A stretch of 64,000 nucleotides of DNA from Saccharopolyspora galaxeae (GCF_016526145.1 NZ_JADDUE010000003.1:434001-498000); one strand, 5' to 3'; numbered from the stretch's first letter, positions 41,578-55,209 are shown. Notes: generated by a model from the letters alone, not told the origin. A program made the numbers and translations.

Positions 41578-41871
41578 TCACTCGCCTTCGGTGTGCTCGA
41601 GGACGCCGGCGTGGATCTCGCGCAGCGCGATCGACAGCGGCTTCTCCCGCGGGCCCGGCTCCACCAGCGGACCCACGTACTCCAGCAGGCCCTCGCCGAG
41701 CTGGGCGTAGTAGTCGTTGATCTGCCGGGCGCGCTTGGCCGAGTAGATCGCCAGCGCGTACTTCGAGCTGACCTGCTCGAGCAGGTCGTCGATCGGCGGG
41801 TTGGTGATGCCCTCCGCCGAGGACGGCTGGGACTGGGTGTTGAGGGCGGCGAGCGAATTCGGCGTGGTCAC
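41578..41871 (-). CDS. rpoZ: DNA-directed RNA polymerase subunit omega
   Basis: The omega subunit helps fold and stabilise the beta' subunit. The 97-residue protein has [28 protein letters not shown] and the P-L-S-I-A-L-R-E-I core. GTG 41871 follows AGGAG by eight bases. Between gmk and coaBC as in other actinobacteria. Confidence 0.96.
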   Translation of the reverse strand: MTTPNSLAALNTQSQPSSAEGITNPPIDDLLEQVSSKYALAIYSAKRARQINDYYAQLGEGLLEYVGPLVEPGPREKPLSIALREIHAGVLEHTEGE

Positions 41872-42003
41872 GTGGTGGCTCCTGCTGCTGTGTGGGTTTC
41901 GTGCCCCGGTCCGTTGATCAGGGCCGCTGGTCCGGGGCGGTCGGGTCCGGCGAGCCGGGTGGTCGCGGTCGGTGCTGCGACCCCGGCGCCCCGGCGCAGC
42001 GGC

Positions 42004-42756
42004 CTAGGCGAACCGTTCGGTGTCCTCGGCGCCCGGCGAAGCTCCCGCTTGCCGACCACCGCCGTCCGGCCCTTCGACTGCTGGGTCGCCGACTGCTGTG
42101 TCACCGACTGCTGGGCCTCCGGCGCCCCTACCGGGATCCGGATCGGCCCCACCGGCTCCGCGACCGGTCACCAATCGTACCAATTCGCTGGTCGCGGCCC
42201 GGACGTCGGCGTTGACCACGGTCGCGTCGAACTCCGGCTCGGCGGCCAGCTCCTGCCGCGCGGTCTCCAGCCGGGCGCGCACCACCTCGGGATCTTCGGT
42301 GCCGCGCCCGGTCAACCGCTGCACCAGCGCCTCCCAGGACGGCGGGAGCAGCATGACCAGCTGGGCTTCCGGCATGGAACGCCGCACCTGGCGGGCGCCT
42401 TGCAGCTCGATCTCCAGCACCGCGTCGCGGCCGGTGGCCAACGCCCGTTCGACGGGATTGCGCGGCGTGCCGTAGCGGTTGCCCGCGTAGCGGGCGTGCT
42501 CCAGCATCTCGCCGTCGGCGACCATCCGCTCGAACTCGGTGGGCCGGACGAAGTGGTAGTGCACCCCGTCGACCTCGCCCTCGCGCGGGCGCCGGGTGGT
42601 CACCGAGACGCTGAAGTACACCTCGGGCGCCTGCCTGCGCAGCTCGTCGAGCACGCTGGACTTGCCGACGCCGGAAGGACCCGAAACGACGGTGAGCCGG
42701 GCCGGTCCGGACGGGCGGACCGGACCCGGCTCGACACCGGATGCGGCGTCGCTCAC
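42004..42756 (-). CDS. gmk: Guanylate kinase with a long C-terminal tail
   Basis: Gmk converts GMP to GDP. The kinase (about 20-200) has the P-loop [29 protein letters not shown] and L-E-I-E-L-Q-G-A. Beyond the usual end is a ~50-residue glycine/aspartate/alanine-rich tail with imperfect repeats (A-V-G-D), likely disordered and unusual for the family. The GTG start overlaps the mihF stop (GTGA). Confidence 0.94.
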   Translation of the reverse strand: MSDAASGVEPGPVRPSGPARLTVVSGPSGVGKSSVLDELRRQAPEVYFSVSVTTRRPREGEVDGVHYHFVRPTEFERMVADGEMLEHARYAGNRYGTPRNPVERALATGRDAVLEIELQGARQVRRSMPEAQLVMLLPPSWEALVQRLTGRGTEDPEVVRARLETARQELAAEPEFDATVVNADVRAATSELVRLVTGRGAGGADPDPGRGAGGPAVGDTAVGDPAVEGPDGGGRQAGASPGAEDTERFA

Positions 42757-43070
42757 TCGGCGGCGAACTCGGTGAGCAGCGCCTTGCGCTGCCGCTCACC
42801 CAGCCCGCGGAGCCGGCGGCTGTTCGCGATCTCCAGCCGCTCCATGATCTGCTGCGCGCGGACCTTGCCCACGCCGGGAAGGGCCTCAAGCAGCGCGGAG
42901 ACCTTCATCTTGCCCAGGACCTCGTCGTTGTCGGCGGTGTCCAGTACCTCGGCCAGGCTGGTTCCACCGCGCTTGAGGCGCTCCTTGAGCTCTGCTCGGG
43001 CGCGACGGGCGGCAGCCGCCTTTTCCAATGCTGCTGCCCGCTGCTCCTCGGTCAGCTGGGGAAGGGCCAC
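42753..43070 (-). CDS. mihF: Actinobacterial integration host factor
   Basis: Mihf/sIHF is a nucleoid protein that binds and bends DNA through a helix-two-turn-helix. It is required for phage L5 integration in mycobacteria and for normal development in Streptomyces. The 105-residue product has [45 protein letters not shown] and [10 protein letters not shown]. The start is GTG 43070: GGAGG lies five bases before it, too close to ATG 43073. The frame continues 62 codons upstream without similarity. Confidence 0.96.
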   Translation of the reverse strand: MALPQLTEEQRAAALEKAAAARRARAELKERLKRGGTSLAEVLDTADNDEVLGKMKVSALLEALPGVGKVRAQQIMERLEIANSRRLRGLGERQRKALLTEFAAE

Positions 43071-43565
43071 CATGTCCTCCGTGATGTGGGGTTTCTCTTG
43101 ATCGGTGCGGCGACGGTACCGACCCTCGCGCACCGGGTTCCACGCGGGTCCGGCTTGCGAGACGGGGATTCCGGGGAAGATTCCGCCGCCTGACCCATCG
43201 GGCGGCCCGTACGAGGGGTGCACGGGCACTAGGGCCGGTGCAACTACTACCAACAATGGCGCTGAAGTGCACTAACCTCGCAGAAAACTCTTCCGATCTG
43301 TCCGATTTCCGGGCGGTTGAGCGACACCGGCGTCGTCGCCGCAGGTCACACGGATGCCACAACGCCCGTCCAGCGGAAGCCGATCAGCGCGACGCGCGAG
43401 CGCGGCGCACCCGTCATCGCGCCCGGCGGCCGACCCCGCCGGGCACGATGAAATGATCATGGTCGAGCGCGCCGCGGACCCCACGTGACCAGGAGGAATC
43501 ACCCATGTGCCGAGCGACCGGACTCGCCGGGCCCGCAGCTGATCCCTCCCGCGCGCCCGCGCGGC
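43071..43565. other. 495-bp spacer upstream of mihF, no gene seen
   Basis: The stretch should carry the mihF promoter; I could not choose a -35/-10 pair. It contains gtgcact-type short palindromes near 43220-43275. No conserved protein or RNA motif was recognised. Confidence 0.55.
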
Positions 43566-43766
43566 TCACTGCTCGGCGTCGAAGAACCCGTGATCGCCCT
43601 TGAGGCTGTAGACCTCGTCCTCGTCCGGCTCCGCGGACGGTCGCCCGGGCTCCACCCGGCCGACCTCCACCGGGTCGCCGCGGCCGGGCGCGTCCGCCTC
43701 GACCGCGGCCGGTCCCTCATCGCCGGTGCTCGGCCCGTTCCGCGTTGCCCCCAGTTCGGCGTTCAT
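43566..43766 (-). CDS. Small acidic hypothetical protein (66 residues)
   Basis: The frame begins at ATG 43766 with a strong GAGGAG three bases upstream and ends at TGA 43566. The product is acidic, proline/glycine-rich and probably disordered up to residue ~48. It ends in a compact, likely conserved motif E-D-E-V-Y-S-L-K-G-D-H-G-F-F-D-A-E-Q. There is no membrane segment or signal. I do not recognise the family. The ribosome site and motif argue it is real. Confidence 0.6.
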   Translation of the reverse strand: MNAELGATRNGPSTGDEGPAAVEADAPGRGDPVEVGRVEPGRPSAEPDEDEVYSLKGDHGFFDAEQ

Positions 43767-43894
43767 GCGCGCTCCTCACCAGTACTGCGCCACTTGACGT
43801 AGGCGGTCGTTCACTCCCAGTACCGGAAACGTTAGCGCACCGATCGGCCCGTGAAACCCCTTCATTGCGGGGGATCCTCGGACCTGGCCGCGAA

Positions 43895-44692
43895 TCAGCC
43901 CTCGCCGCCCTGAGCGTTTTCGCCCTGCCCATCGCTGTTGGTGTCGCTGTTGCCGTTCGGGTTCACCGGAGGCCCGGTTTTCGCGCGCGTATTGGCCGGT
44001 GCTGGCAGCTCCCCCGGCGGCGCGGGCGGAGGGGTCTGCACGATCGTGACCTGCGACGGAGAAGCCGGCGGTGGGAGCGGGGCAGGCGGGAGCGGGGCAG
44101 GCGGAGGCACGGGAGTAGGCACCGTGACCGTGACCGGACGCGGCGGCCCCGGATAGTCCAGCGTGGCCACGTCCGCGGCGACCCGATCGGCGGCGCCGAG
44201 GATGTTGCGCGCGTAGTCCGCGTCCAGGTCACCGCGGGCCTGCGCCGCCGCGATGTCGCGGTTCAGCGTGGCCAGCGCGGCTTCGGAGGCAGCCCGGTCG
44301 TGCCGCAGCGCGGCCGTGCGCACCGCGGTCACGTCGTCGGCCAGCCGGGCCCGCACCTCCGGCGCGATGATCGGCCGGGAGCCGCCGCACGAGGTGAGCA
44401 GCGCGATGGCCAGCATCGCCGCAGCGCCCGGCGCCGCATCCCGCAGCTTGCCCTGGCTTCCCGGCTTGCCCCCGTTGCTCGGCTTGGCCTCGCTGCTCGG
44501 CTTGCCCCCGTTGCTCGGCTTGGCCGTCCTGCCCGGCTCGACCGCGCTGCCCGGCTTGGCCCCGCTGTGCAGCTTGCCCGCGGTCCGGAACTTTCCCGCA
44601 CTCCGGAACTTGCCCGGGTCTCGCGGCAGGCCCGGCCGCCCGCCCGGCCGGAGGAGCCGCCGGAGCGCTGCGCGCGACGATTCGCCATCCAC
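43895..44692 (-). CDS. Lipoprotein-like protein with a basic repetitive N-tail
   Basis: A 265-residue protein of unusual layout. Residues 1-85 are basic and repetitive (G-K-F-R-S-A, G-K-F-R-T-A, then K-P-S-N-G-G/K-P-S-S-E-A-K-P-S-N-G-G). A hydrophobic stretch 88-101 ends in L-L-T-S-C102-G-G, a lipobox. Next is a helical domain (106-175, many D/A/R) and a proline-rich tail with P-P-P-A-P-L repeats. If the GTG 44692 start is right (GAGGAG nine bases upstream), the signal is preceded by an ~85-residue tail, odd for a lipoprotein; a single-pass membrane protein is the alternative. It ends the strand run after the kinase gene and may be its partner. Confidence 0.6.
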   Translation of the reverse strand: MDGESSRAALRRLLRPGGRPGLPRDPGKFRSAGKFRTAGKLHSGAKPGSAVEPGRTAKPSNGGKPSSEAKPSNGGKPGSQGKLRDAAPGAAAMLAIALLTSCGGSRPIIAPEVRARLADDVTAVRTAALRHDRAASEAALATLNRDIAAAQARGDLDADYARNILGAADRVAADVATLDYPGPPRPVTVTVPTPVPPPAPLPPAPLPPPASPSQVTIVQTPPPAPPGELPAPANTRAKTGPPVNPNGNSDTNSDGQGENAQGGEG

Positions 44693-44811
44693 TGCGACTG
44701 CTCCTCACCCGCTGTTCGCGGTTGTCACGGGGGCCGAACGGCGCGGGAACGGTAACTCACGATCACGCGAAGGCCCGGACACCTCTCGTCGGCGTTGCGC
44801 CGCGCTGCCGC

Positions 44812-45864
44812 CTACTCGCCGACCAGTTCGCTCAGTTCGTGCAGGTCAGCGTCCAACCGCTGCACTCCCGCAGGCCCCGAGGGCGGCGACAGCGCGGGAA
44901 CCTCGGGTGGCGGCTCGGAGGGCAGCAGCAGGAACGCACCGACCAACACCGCCACCGCGACCATCGCGCCCACCGCGGCGCGGACGATGCGGCGGCGGCC
45001 CGGTCGTCCGGGCTCCGCCGCCACTTCGGTGTTCTCCTGCGCCTCGGCCTCCGCAGCCGGTGGCGCAGGCACGGCCTCCCCGGACAGCAGCCGCACGCAC
45101 TGGGCGGCGGAGGGCCGCGCGTCCGGGTCGTCGGCCGTCATCGCCCGCAGCGTCCCGGCCAGCGGTTCCGGCAGATGGTCGGGAATGCGCGGCGGCCGGG
45201 TCAGCCGCGCGACCGCGGCTTCGGCCTTGGTGCCTTCGTACTCCGGCTCCCCGCTGACGCATTCCAGCAGCACGAGCGCGAGCGCGTAGATGTCGGCCGA
45301 ATAGCCCACTTCCTCGTCGCGCACCTGCTCCGGCGCCATGTAGTGCGCGGAGCCCATGACGATCCCGGTGTCGGTCATCCGCCCGACCGCGTCGGCGAGC
45401 CGGGAGATGCCGAAGTCCGCCAGGAACACCTGCTCGTCAGCGGTGATCAGCACGTTCGCCGGTTTCACGTCCCGGTGCACGATCCCGTTGCGGTGCACGT
45501 AATCCAGCACCCACGCGAGCCTGCGGCCCAGCTCGGCGATCTGGTCCGGCGCCAGCGCACCGGACTGCAGCAGTTCCGTCAGCGGACGCCCGTCGACGAG
45601 CTGCATGACCAGGTACGGCTCTTCGTCCTCGGACCCCGCGTCGTGCACGGTGACCAGGCCGGGATGGTCGAGCCGGGCCAGCAGCCGCGCTTCGTCGGCG
45701 AACCGCTGCCGGGCCGACTCGTCGGCGTTGGGCCGGAACACCTTCACCGCGACCGGGCGTTCCAGCTCGGTGTCCAGCGCCCGGTAGACCTCGGACATGC
45801 CGCCGCGGCCGAGCCGTCGGCCCAGCCGGTACCGCCCGGCCAGCAGCGGTGGTGCGTCAGTCAT
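44812..45864 (-). CDS. Membrane Ser/Thr protein kinase (Hanks type)
   Basis: A 350-residue kinase with all key residues: glycine loop G-R-G-G-M-S-E-V (19-26), K41 in V-A-V-K, E58, H130-R-D132-V-K-P-A-N, D150-F-G, and A-P-E-Q. The kinase domain ends near 265. An acidic linker, one membrane helix (~298-317) and a short extracytoplasmic tail (~33 residues) follow. It lacks PASTA repeats, so it senses something other than muropeptides through that domain. ATG 45864. The next gene on the strand encodes the lysine-tailed lipoprotein, a plausible partner. Confidence 0.92.
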   Translation of the reverse strand: MTDAPPLLAGRYRLGRRLGRGGMSEVYRALDTELERPVAVKVFRPNADESARQRFADEARLLARLDHPGLVTVHDAGSEDEEPYLVMQLVDGRPLTELLQSGALAPDQIAELGRRLAWVLDYVHRNGIVHRDVKPANVLITADEQVFLADFGISRLADAVGRMTDTGIVMGSAHYMAPEQVRDEEVGYSADIYALALVLLECVSGEPEYEGTKAEAAVARLTRPPRIPDHLPEPLAGTLRAMTADDPDARPSAAQCVRLLSGEAVPAPPAAEAEAQENTEVAAEPGRPGRRRIVRAAVGAMVAVAVLVGAFLLLPSEPPPEVPALSPPSGPAGVQRLDADLHELSELVGE

Positions 45865-45913
45865 CGGTCCTCCGGTGTCCGCGAAGCACCGCGACCTTAA
45901 CCCAATCGGTGGA

Positions 45914-47347
45914 TCACTCGTTGTCCATGGCGGACGTGTCGATGCGCCCGCGCACGCAGAACCACCCGACGACGAATGCGACCAGCAGCACCGGCAGCGC
46001 GAGCACGGTGATCCGGCCGATGTCGTCGAAGGCCATCAGCACGACGATCGCCGCGAAGAACGCCAGCGTCGCGATCTGCACGTACGGCGAGAGCGGCAGC
46101 CGGTAGTGCGGCCGCCGCACCTCGCCCCGATCGGCCTTGCGCACGAACAACAGGTGGCTGAGCACGATCATCGCCCAGGTGCCGAGGATGCCGATGGAGG
46201 CGAAGTTCAGCACGATCTCGAAGGCTTCCTCCGGCACCACGGCGTTGAGCCCGACGCCGACCACGCAGACCGCCGAGGTGAGCAGGATGCCGCCGTAGGG
46301 CACCTGGTTGCGGTTCATCCGCCCGGTGAACTTCGGCGCCGACCCGGCCAGCGACATCGACCGCAGCGTGCGGCCGGTGGAGTACAGCCCCGAGTTGAGG
46401 CTGGACATCGCCGCGGTGAGCACCACCAGGTTCATCACGTCGCTGGCACCGGGCACGCCGAGGCTGGACAGCACCGTGACGAACGGGCTCTCACCGTCCT
46501 TGTAGGACGTCCAGGGCAGCAGCATCGACAGCAGCAGCACCGAGCCGACGTAGAAGATCCCGATCCGCCACATGATCGAGTTGATCGCCTTCGGCATGAT
46601 CTTCTCGGGGTTCTCGGTCTCCCCCGCCGCGACGCCGACCAGCTCGACGGAGGCGTAGGCGAACACCACGCCCTGCATGATCAGCACCACCGGCAGCACA
46701 CCGGCGGGGAAGAACCCGCCGGTATCGGTGATCAGCGACGGTCCGGCCTCGTGCCCGGAGATCGGGTGGCCGGTGACGACCAGGTAGATGCCGACCAGCA
46801 TGAACACGATCAGCGCGCCGACCTTGATGATGGCGAACCAGAACTCCATCTCGCCGAACAGCTTCACCGAGACCATGTTCAGCGCGAGCACGATCGCCAG
46901 CGCGATCAGCGCGAGCACCCACTGCGGCACCGGGGTGAACAGCGCCCAGTAGTGCGCGTAGAGCGCGATGGCGGTGATGTCGGCGATGCCGGTGGTCGAC
47001 CAGTTCAGGAAGTGCATCCACCCGGCGGTGTAGGCGCCCTTCTCGCCCATGAACTCCCGCGAATAGGACACGAAGGCGCCCGACGACGGCCGGTACAGGA
47101 TCAGTTCGCCGAGCGAGCGCACCACGAAGAACGCGAACACCCCGCACACCGCGTAGGCCAGCGCCAACGCGGGCCCGGCCTGCGCGAGCCGCCCACCTGC
47201 GCCGAGGAACAGCCCGGTTCCCATCGCGCCGCCGATCGCGATCATGTTGATGTGCCGGGCCTTCAGCGATTTGCGGTATCCGGCGTCGCCGGCGTCGGCC
47301 GGTCGTTCACCACCGGGCTCGTTCGCCTGGAGAGTCGATTCGCTCAC
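45914..47347 (-). CDS. Amino-acid permease (GABA/asparagine permease type, APC superfamily)
   Basis: A 477-residue transporter with 12 predicted helices. The N-terminal signature is K-A-R-H-I-N-M-I-A-I-G-G-A-M-G-T-G-L-F-L-G-A-G. Other features are R-P-S-S-G-A-F-V-S-Y and Y-A-S-V-E-L-V-G-V-A-A-G-E-T-E-N-P. It resembles the asparagine/GABA/D-serine permease group more than the permease at 21.5 kb does. GTG 47347 has only a weak ribosome site. The 478-bp upstream region carries a 15-bp palindrome that could be an operator. Confidence 0.88.
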   Translation of the reverse strand: MSESTLQANEPGGERPADAGDAGYRKSLKARHINMIAIGGAMGTGLFLGAGGRLAQAGPALALAYAVCGVFAFFVVRSLGELILYRPSSGAFVSYSREFMGEKGAYTAGWMHFLNWSTTGIADITAIALYAHYWALFTPVPQWVLALIALAIVLALNMVSVKLFGEMEFWFAIIKVGALIVFMLVGIYLVVTGHPISGHEAGPSLITDTGGFFPAGVLPVVLIMQGVVFAYASVELVGVAAGETENPEKIMPKAINSIMWRIGIFYVGSVLLLSMLLPWTSYKDGESPFVTVLSSLGVPGASDVMNLVVLTAAMSSLNSGLYSTGRTLRSMSLAGSAPKFTGRMNRNQVPYGGILLTSAVCVVGVGLNAVVPEEAFEIVLNFASIGILGTWAMIVLSHLLFVRKADRGEVRRPHYRLPLSPYVQIATLAFFAAIVVLMAFDDIGRITVLALPVLLVAFVVGWFCVRGRIDTSAMDNE

Positions 47348-47825
47348 TATGTCCGGAATTCCCGTCTGTTCTGCCCGCGCGTCGCTGCGCGGTTGTAGCC
47401 CGGCACCCTGGGACTCACCGGTCGATTCCGGGCATAGCAGGCTGTTCGCCGATATGCGCGGAGTCGCCGCTGCGCCAGGGCGCTTGCACGTACGAAGGTC
47501 GCCGACGCCACCGCGTCCGGCGCACGGAACGGAATGGTGCTGCGCACACGCTCCGCTGTCAAGATCCACTGTGGATCGCCCGAAATGCGCAGCGGATCAG
47601 CTGCGCAAAGTAGTAAAACTCGCAGATCAGGTGTGGTCCAATGCCCGGATCGCCACCGAGCCCGCAGGTCACCGCACGATCAGCACCCTCGGTGCGGGAT
47701 TTCCCTATCGCCGAGCGGGAATCCGGAGGCGCCGCGGAACCAGGCACTGCGCCCGATTCCGGACGCCCCCGGAAATCTCCCGGAAACGAGAATTCATCCG
47801 GCGAAGCAGTGCCGCCGCCGGAACG
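47348..47825. other. 478-bp intergenic region with a 15-bp palindrome
   Basis: No gene is recognised. At 47563-47577 lies gatccac-t-gtggatc, a perfect odd palindrome about 215 bp upstream of the permease start. It is either an operator or a member of the GTCCAC-N-GTGGAC motif class described in the findings. Confidence 0.55.
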
Positions 47826-48083
47826 TTACGAGCGCTCGAACCGGCCGCCCCGGATGCCGCCCAGGAACGACGACCACGCCGAGGGGCTGACGAGCAGGTA
47901 GCCGCCGTCGGGGTCCTTGGAGTCGCGGGCGGCGACGGAGTGGTCGATGGGGGCGATCTCGACGCAGGTGCGGTCGGCCTTGCTATAGCTGCTCTTTTGC
48001 CACCCGGGATGAGCCACCTCGACGCAGGTGCGGGTGCCACTGCTGTAACTGCTCTTTCGCCATTGCGAGTCATTCGGCTGCAA
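47826..48083 (-). CDS. DUF397 protein with a duplicated N-terminal motif
   Basis: An 85-residue protein of the DUF397 family. It starts with one partial module, W-R-K-S-S-Y-S-S-G-T-R-T-C-V-E-V-A, and then a full module, W-Q-K-S-S-Y-S-K-A-D-R-T-C-V-E-I-A followed by A-A-R-D-S-K-D-P-D-G and W-S-S-F-L. DUF397 proteins bind and modulate the linked Scr1/WhiJ-type regulator in actinomycetes. The start is TTG 48083 with GGAGG five bases upstream; the gene overlaps the regulator's stop by 14 bases. Confidence 0.88.
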   Translation of the reverse strand: MQPNDSQWRKSSYSSGTRTCVEVAHPGWQKSSYSKADRTCVEIAPIDHSVAARDSKDPDGGYLLVSPSAWSSFLGGIRGGRFERS

Positions 48084-48960
48084 GGTTTCCTCCTACCACA
48101 TGCTGCTGATACCACCGGTCGGCGGTGTGTTTGACGGCCTCGGCCGACTCATCCGGCCCTAGCGCAATCTTGCGCAATTGGCGCAAAACTTCCGCCGCAT
48201 CAGCAACGATATTGGCCTCTTCGACATATGACGAGGATCCGATGTTCTCGCACAGCACGAGGTCGGCGTGCTCAGCGAACTCCAGACGGGAGAACGGCCC
48301 GTCCAGACCAGCGTGCGCACCGACACCGAGTTCCAGGACTTGCAGGTTGACGTTCGGCCGAGCCGCGACCGCAGCGACTCGCCTGAGCTGGTGATACATC
48401 ACCTCGGCATCGCCGACCGGGCGTTCCAGCACCGTCCTCTCGATCAAGAACTCGAATTGCCGCGAACTCAGCAGCAGCGTCTGCCGTTCAACCCGCTGCT
48501 CCACCAGCGCGTCCAGATCGGCACCCGGCTGAAGAGCGGACATCGCCTCCGCCAAAGCTGCCGCATAATCCGGAGTTTGCAGCAAGCCCGGCACGAACAT
48601 CGTCTCGTAGCTGCTCAACGAGATGGCCTCGCGCTCGAAGGTTTTGATCGTGTCCCAGGCGCTCGCAAGCGACTCCACATCGCCCGGACGGACGCTCCAC
48701 CAGTTGCGGTCGCCGCCGTGCCGCACCAGATCCAGGACTTCCGCCCGCTCGCCGGTGGGCACGCGGTAAAGTCCCAACATCGCGGCCACGTCATCGGCGT
48801 TGAGCCCGCGGTGACCGGACTCCATCCGGCTGATCTTGCTCATCGAGAGCCCGAGCGCCTGCGAAACTTCCTGGGCGCTGAGCCCGCTGCGCTCCCGCAG
48901 CTGCCGGATTCTGCTGGCGACGCGGCGAGTCCGGACCGGAATCGCGTTGCTCTCACCCAT
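48070..48960 (-). CDS. Scr1/WhiJ-type XRE regulator (HTH plus DUF5753)
   Basis: A 296-residue regulator. The N-terminal helix-turn-helix (~12-70) reads I-R-Q-L-R-E-R-S-G-L-S-A-Q-E-V-S-Q-A-L-G-L-S-M-S-K-I-S-R-M-E-S-G. The remainder is DUF5753, with E-R-E-A-I-S-L-S-S-Y-E-T-M-F-V-P-G-L-L-Q-T-P and R-V-E-R-Q-T-L-L. It forms a two-gene module with the overlapping DUF397 gene; such modules influence development and antibiotic production in Streptomyces. ATG 48960; the 149-bp spacer to the divergent 68-residue gene probably holds its operator. Confidence 0.93.
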   Translation of the reverse strand: MGESNAIPVRTRRVASRIRQLRERSGLSAQEVSQALGLSMSKISRMESGHRGLNADDVAAMLGLYRVPTGERAEVLDLVRHGGDRNWWSVRPGDVESLASAWDTIKTFEREAISLSSYETMFVPGLLQTPDYAAALAEAMSALQPGADLDALVEQRVERQTLLLSSRQFEFLIERTVLERPVGDAEVMYHQLRRVAAVAARPNVNLQVLELGVGAHAGLDGPFSRLEFAEHADLVLCENIGSSSYVEEANIVADAAEVLRQLRKIALGPDESAEAVKHTADRWYQQHVVGGNLAAE

Positions 48961-49109
48961 GCTGCCCCCTTTCCTCGATCTCCGGGGACAGCTTCACGAG
49001 TTCCCAGCTTGGCAAGCTAGGGAGATCACTCGAAAGGAGCGTTGCGTGCCGCCGCGGGAACTCCGGAAAGTGCGGCACACCAACGAAAACCGGCTTTCGG
49101 GAGGCACAA

Positions 49110-49316
49110 GTGGCAACCTGGCAGACCCCCGCCGACGATCCGGCCGCGGCGATCACGATCGAACTCCACCCGCGCAGAATCACCCTCACCCAGGGCGAAA
49201 CCGAACTGGTCGTCACCCAGAACCAGCTCTCGGACATCGCCGACAAGCTCTACTTCCTGGACCTGACCTTCCAGAACGACGCCGAAACCATCGTCGACGT
49301 CCTCTGCTCCCCCTGA
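49110..49316 (+). CDS. Small hypothetical protein next to the Scr1 module (68 residues)
   Basis: GTG 49110 is preceded by gggagg five bases away. The product has a predicted beta-hairpin (A-I-T-I-E-L-H-P-R-R-I-T-L, then E-L-V-V-T) and an amphipathic helix (Q-L-S-D-I-A-D-K-L-Y-F-L-D), and ends in D-V-L-C-S-P. It is acidic and soluble. I do not recognise a family. Its divergence from the Scr1 regulator suggests that it is a third part or a target of that module. A palindromic repeat follows 14 bp after the stop. Confidence 0.65.
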   Translation: MATWQTPADDPAAAITIELHPRRITLTQGETELVVTQNQLSDIADKLYFLDLTFQNDAETIVDVLCSP

Positions 49317-49330
49317 CCCCACCCGAACAC

Positions 49331-49381
49331 GAGCGAACGGACCGTTCGTCCCAATAGATTGGGCGAACGGTCCGTTCACTC
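49331..49381. repeat. Intergenic nested palindrome, copy 8
   Basis: Arm gagcgaacggaccgttcg, core tcccaatagattggg, arm cgaacggtccgttcactc: the most symmetric copy. Core orientation ATAGA. It lies between the 68-residue gene and pyrF, which converge, and has no long tail. Confidence 0.92.
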
Positions 49382-49395
49382 CTGGAGAACGCGCT

Positions 49396-50237
49396 TCAGG
49401 AGTCGAGCAGGTGGGTCAGTTCGTCGCGGACTCGGCGGGACGCCGTGCGGAGGTCGTTGACGGCGGGGCCGTGGCGCAGGACGTCGCGGGACGTGGCGGG
49501 CAGGACCGACGGCAGGGCTGAGCCGAAGGTGGAGCGCAAACTTTGGACGGTCGCGCCCTGCGCGCCCAGTCCCGGGGCGAGGATCGGGCCGTTGAGGCGG
49601 GAGAAGTCCAGCTCGCCGGGGCGGATCGTGGCACCGGCGACGACTCCGACGTAGCCGTACGGCTCGGACCCCGCGTTGTTCTCCGCCGCGGCATCCACAA
49701 TGGACTGACCGACCGACCGGCCGTCTTCGCCGGTGGAGCGCTGCAAACCGGCACCCTCCGGATTGGACGTCCGGCTCAGCACGAACACGCCGCGCCCGGT
49801 CTGCTCCGCGATGCCGAAAGCCGGTGCCAGCGAACCGAAACCGAGGTACGGCGAGACGGTCATCGCGTCCGCGGCCAGCGGCGAGTGCTCGTCGAGATAA
49901 GCGTTCGCATAGGCCGTCATCGTGGTCCCGATGTCGCCGCGCTTGACGTCCAGCAGCACCAGCGCACCGGCATCGCGGGAGTGCGCGACGACCTTCTCCA
50001 GCACGGCCATGCCCGCCGAGCCGTAGATCTCGAAGAACGCCGCCTGCGGTTTCAGCACCGCGACCTCACCGGCCAGCGCTTCCACCGCGGTCATCGCGAA
50101 CCGCTCCAACGCGCCCGGACTCTCGTCCAGACCCCACGAATTCAGCAACGCCGGGTGCGGGTCGATGCCCACGCACAGCGCACCGCGCGCGGCGATGGAA
50201 TCCGTCAGCCGCTGCCCGAAACCTGCCCGGACGGTCG

Positions 50238-50241
<4 letters not shown>
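49396..50241 (-). CDS. pyrF: Orotidine 5'-phosphate decarboxylase
   Basis: PyrF makes UMP from OMP. The 281-residue protein is the longer actinobacterial (type 2) form. The catalytic motif [12 protein letters not shown] lies at about residue 96-107, and V-G-V-V-A-G-A-T closes the phosphate site. The ATG start overlaps the carB stop (ATGA). Last gene of the pyr operon. Confidence 0.96.
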
Positions 50242-54678
<4,437 letters not shown>

Positions 54679-54682
<4 letters not shown>

Positions 54683-55209
54683 GTGAGTCCTTCCGGGTTG
54701 TCGTCACGTCCTGCGGCAGGCGCCAGTGCCCGCACCGCCTTCGCCCACTCGTCCTGAGTGGACTCGTCGTCCGCGCGGAAACCGGTGTCGATCGCCTGGT
54801 CCCCCAGCCGCCAGGTGAACACCAGCATTCCCTTGCCCGGCACGACCTTGTTCGCCAGCTTGTGATCCACCCGGGCGTCCACGACCGACTCCGCGGGGAT
54901 CCACATCGGACTCGCGCCGTCGCGCTCCAGGAGCACGCCGGAGCCGCGCAAGCTCGCGACGGCGTTCGCGCGGTGACCGATGTCGCCGACGGCGATCCGG
55001 TCCTGCCAATCCTCGGCTCTCGTGCTGCCCACGTAGAAACCGCTGATGGACTCCCGGATCTCCGATTCGTCCGCCAGATCGGCGGGAACCGCGGGGAACT
55101 CCGGCAGGTCCGCCTGCCGCCGCGCCCGGTTCACCCATCCCCGGCGCATCCCGTAGAAGACCAGCGCCACCAGCAACAGCAGCACCAGCACCCACAACGT
55201 CCGCGCCAT
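54679..55209 (-). CDS. PH-like single-pass membrane protein inside the pyr operon
   Basis: A 176-residue protein: one N-terminal membrane helix (~4-21), a basic stop-transfer patch, then a PH-like beta domain (G-F-Y-V-G-S-T-R-A-E-D-W, D-R-I-A-V-G-D-I-G-H-R-A-N-A, W-I-P-A-E-S-V-V-D-A-R). Its position between pyrC and carA is the same as that of M. tuberculosis Rv1382. It overlaps both neighbours (TGATG with pyrC, ATGA with carA), so it is made in step with pyrimidine enzymes. Its function is unknown. Confidence 0.88.

Noticed and set aside
43071-43256. Longer mihF reading frame starting upstream
   Set aside because: The extra 62 codons have no similarity to the family, and the best ribosome site lies right before GTG 43070.
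47563-47577. The gatccac-t-gtggatc palindrome as a proven operator of the permease
   Set aside because: It is a clear palindrome, but it is far from the start and similar sequences occur inside genes, so an operator call is not supported by itself.
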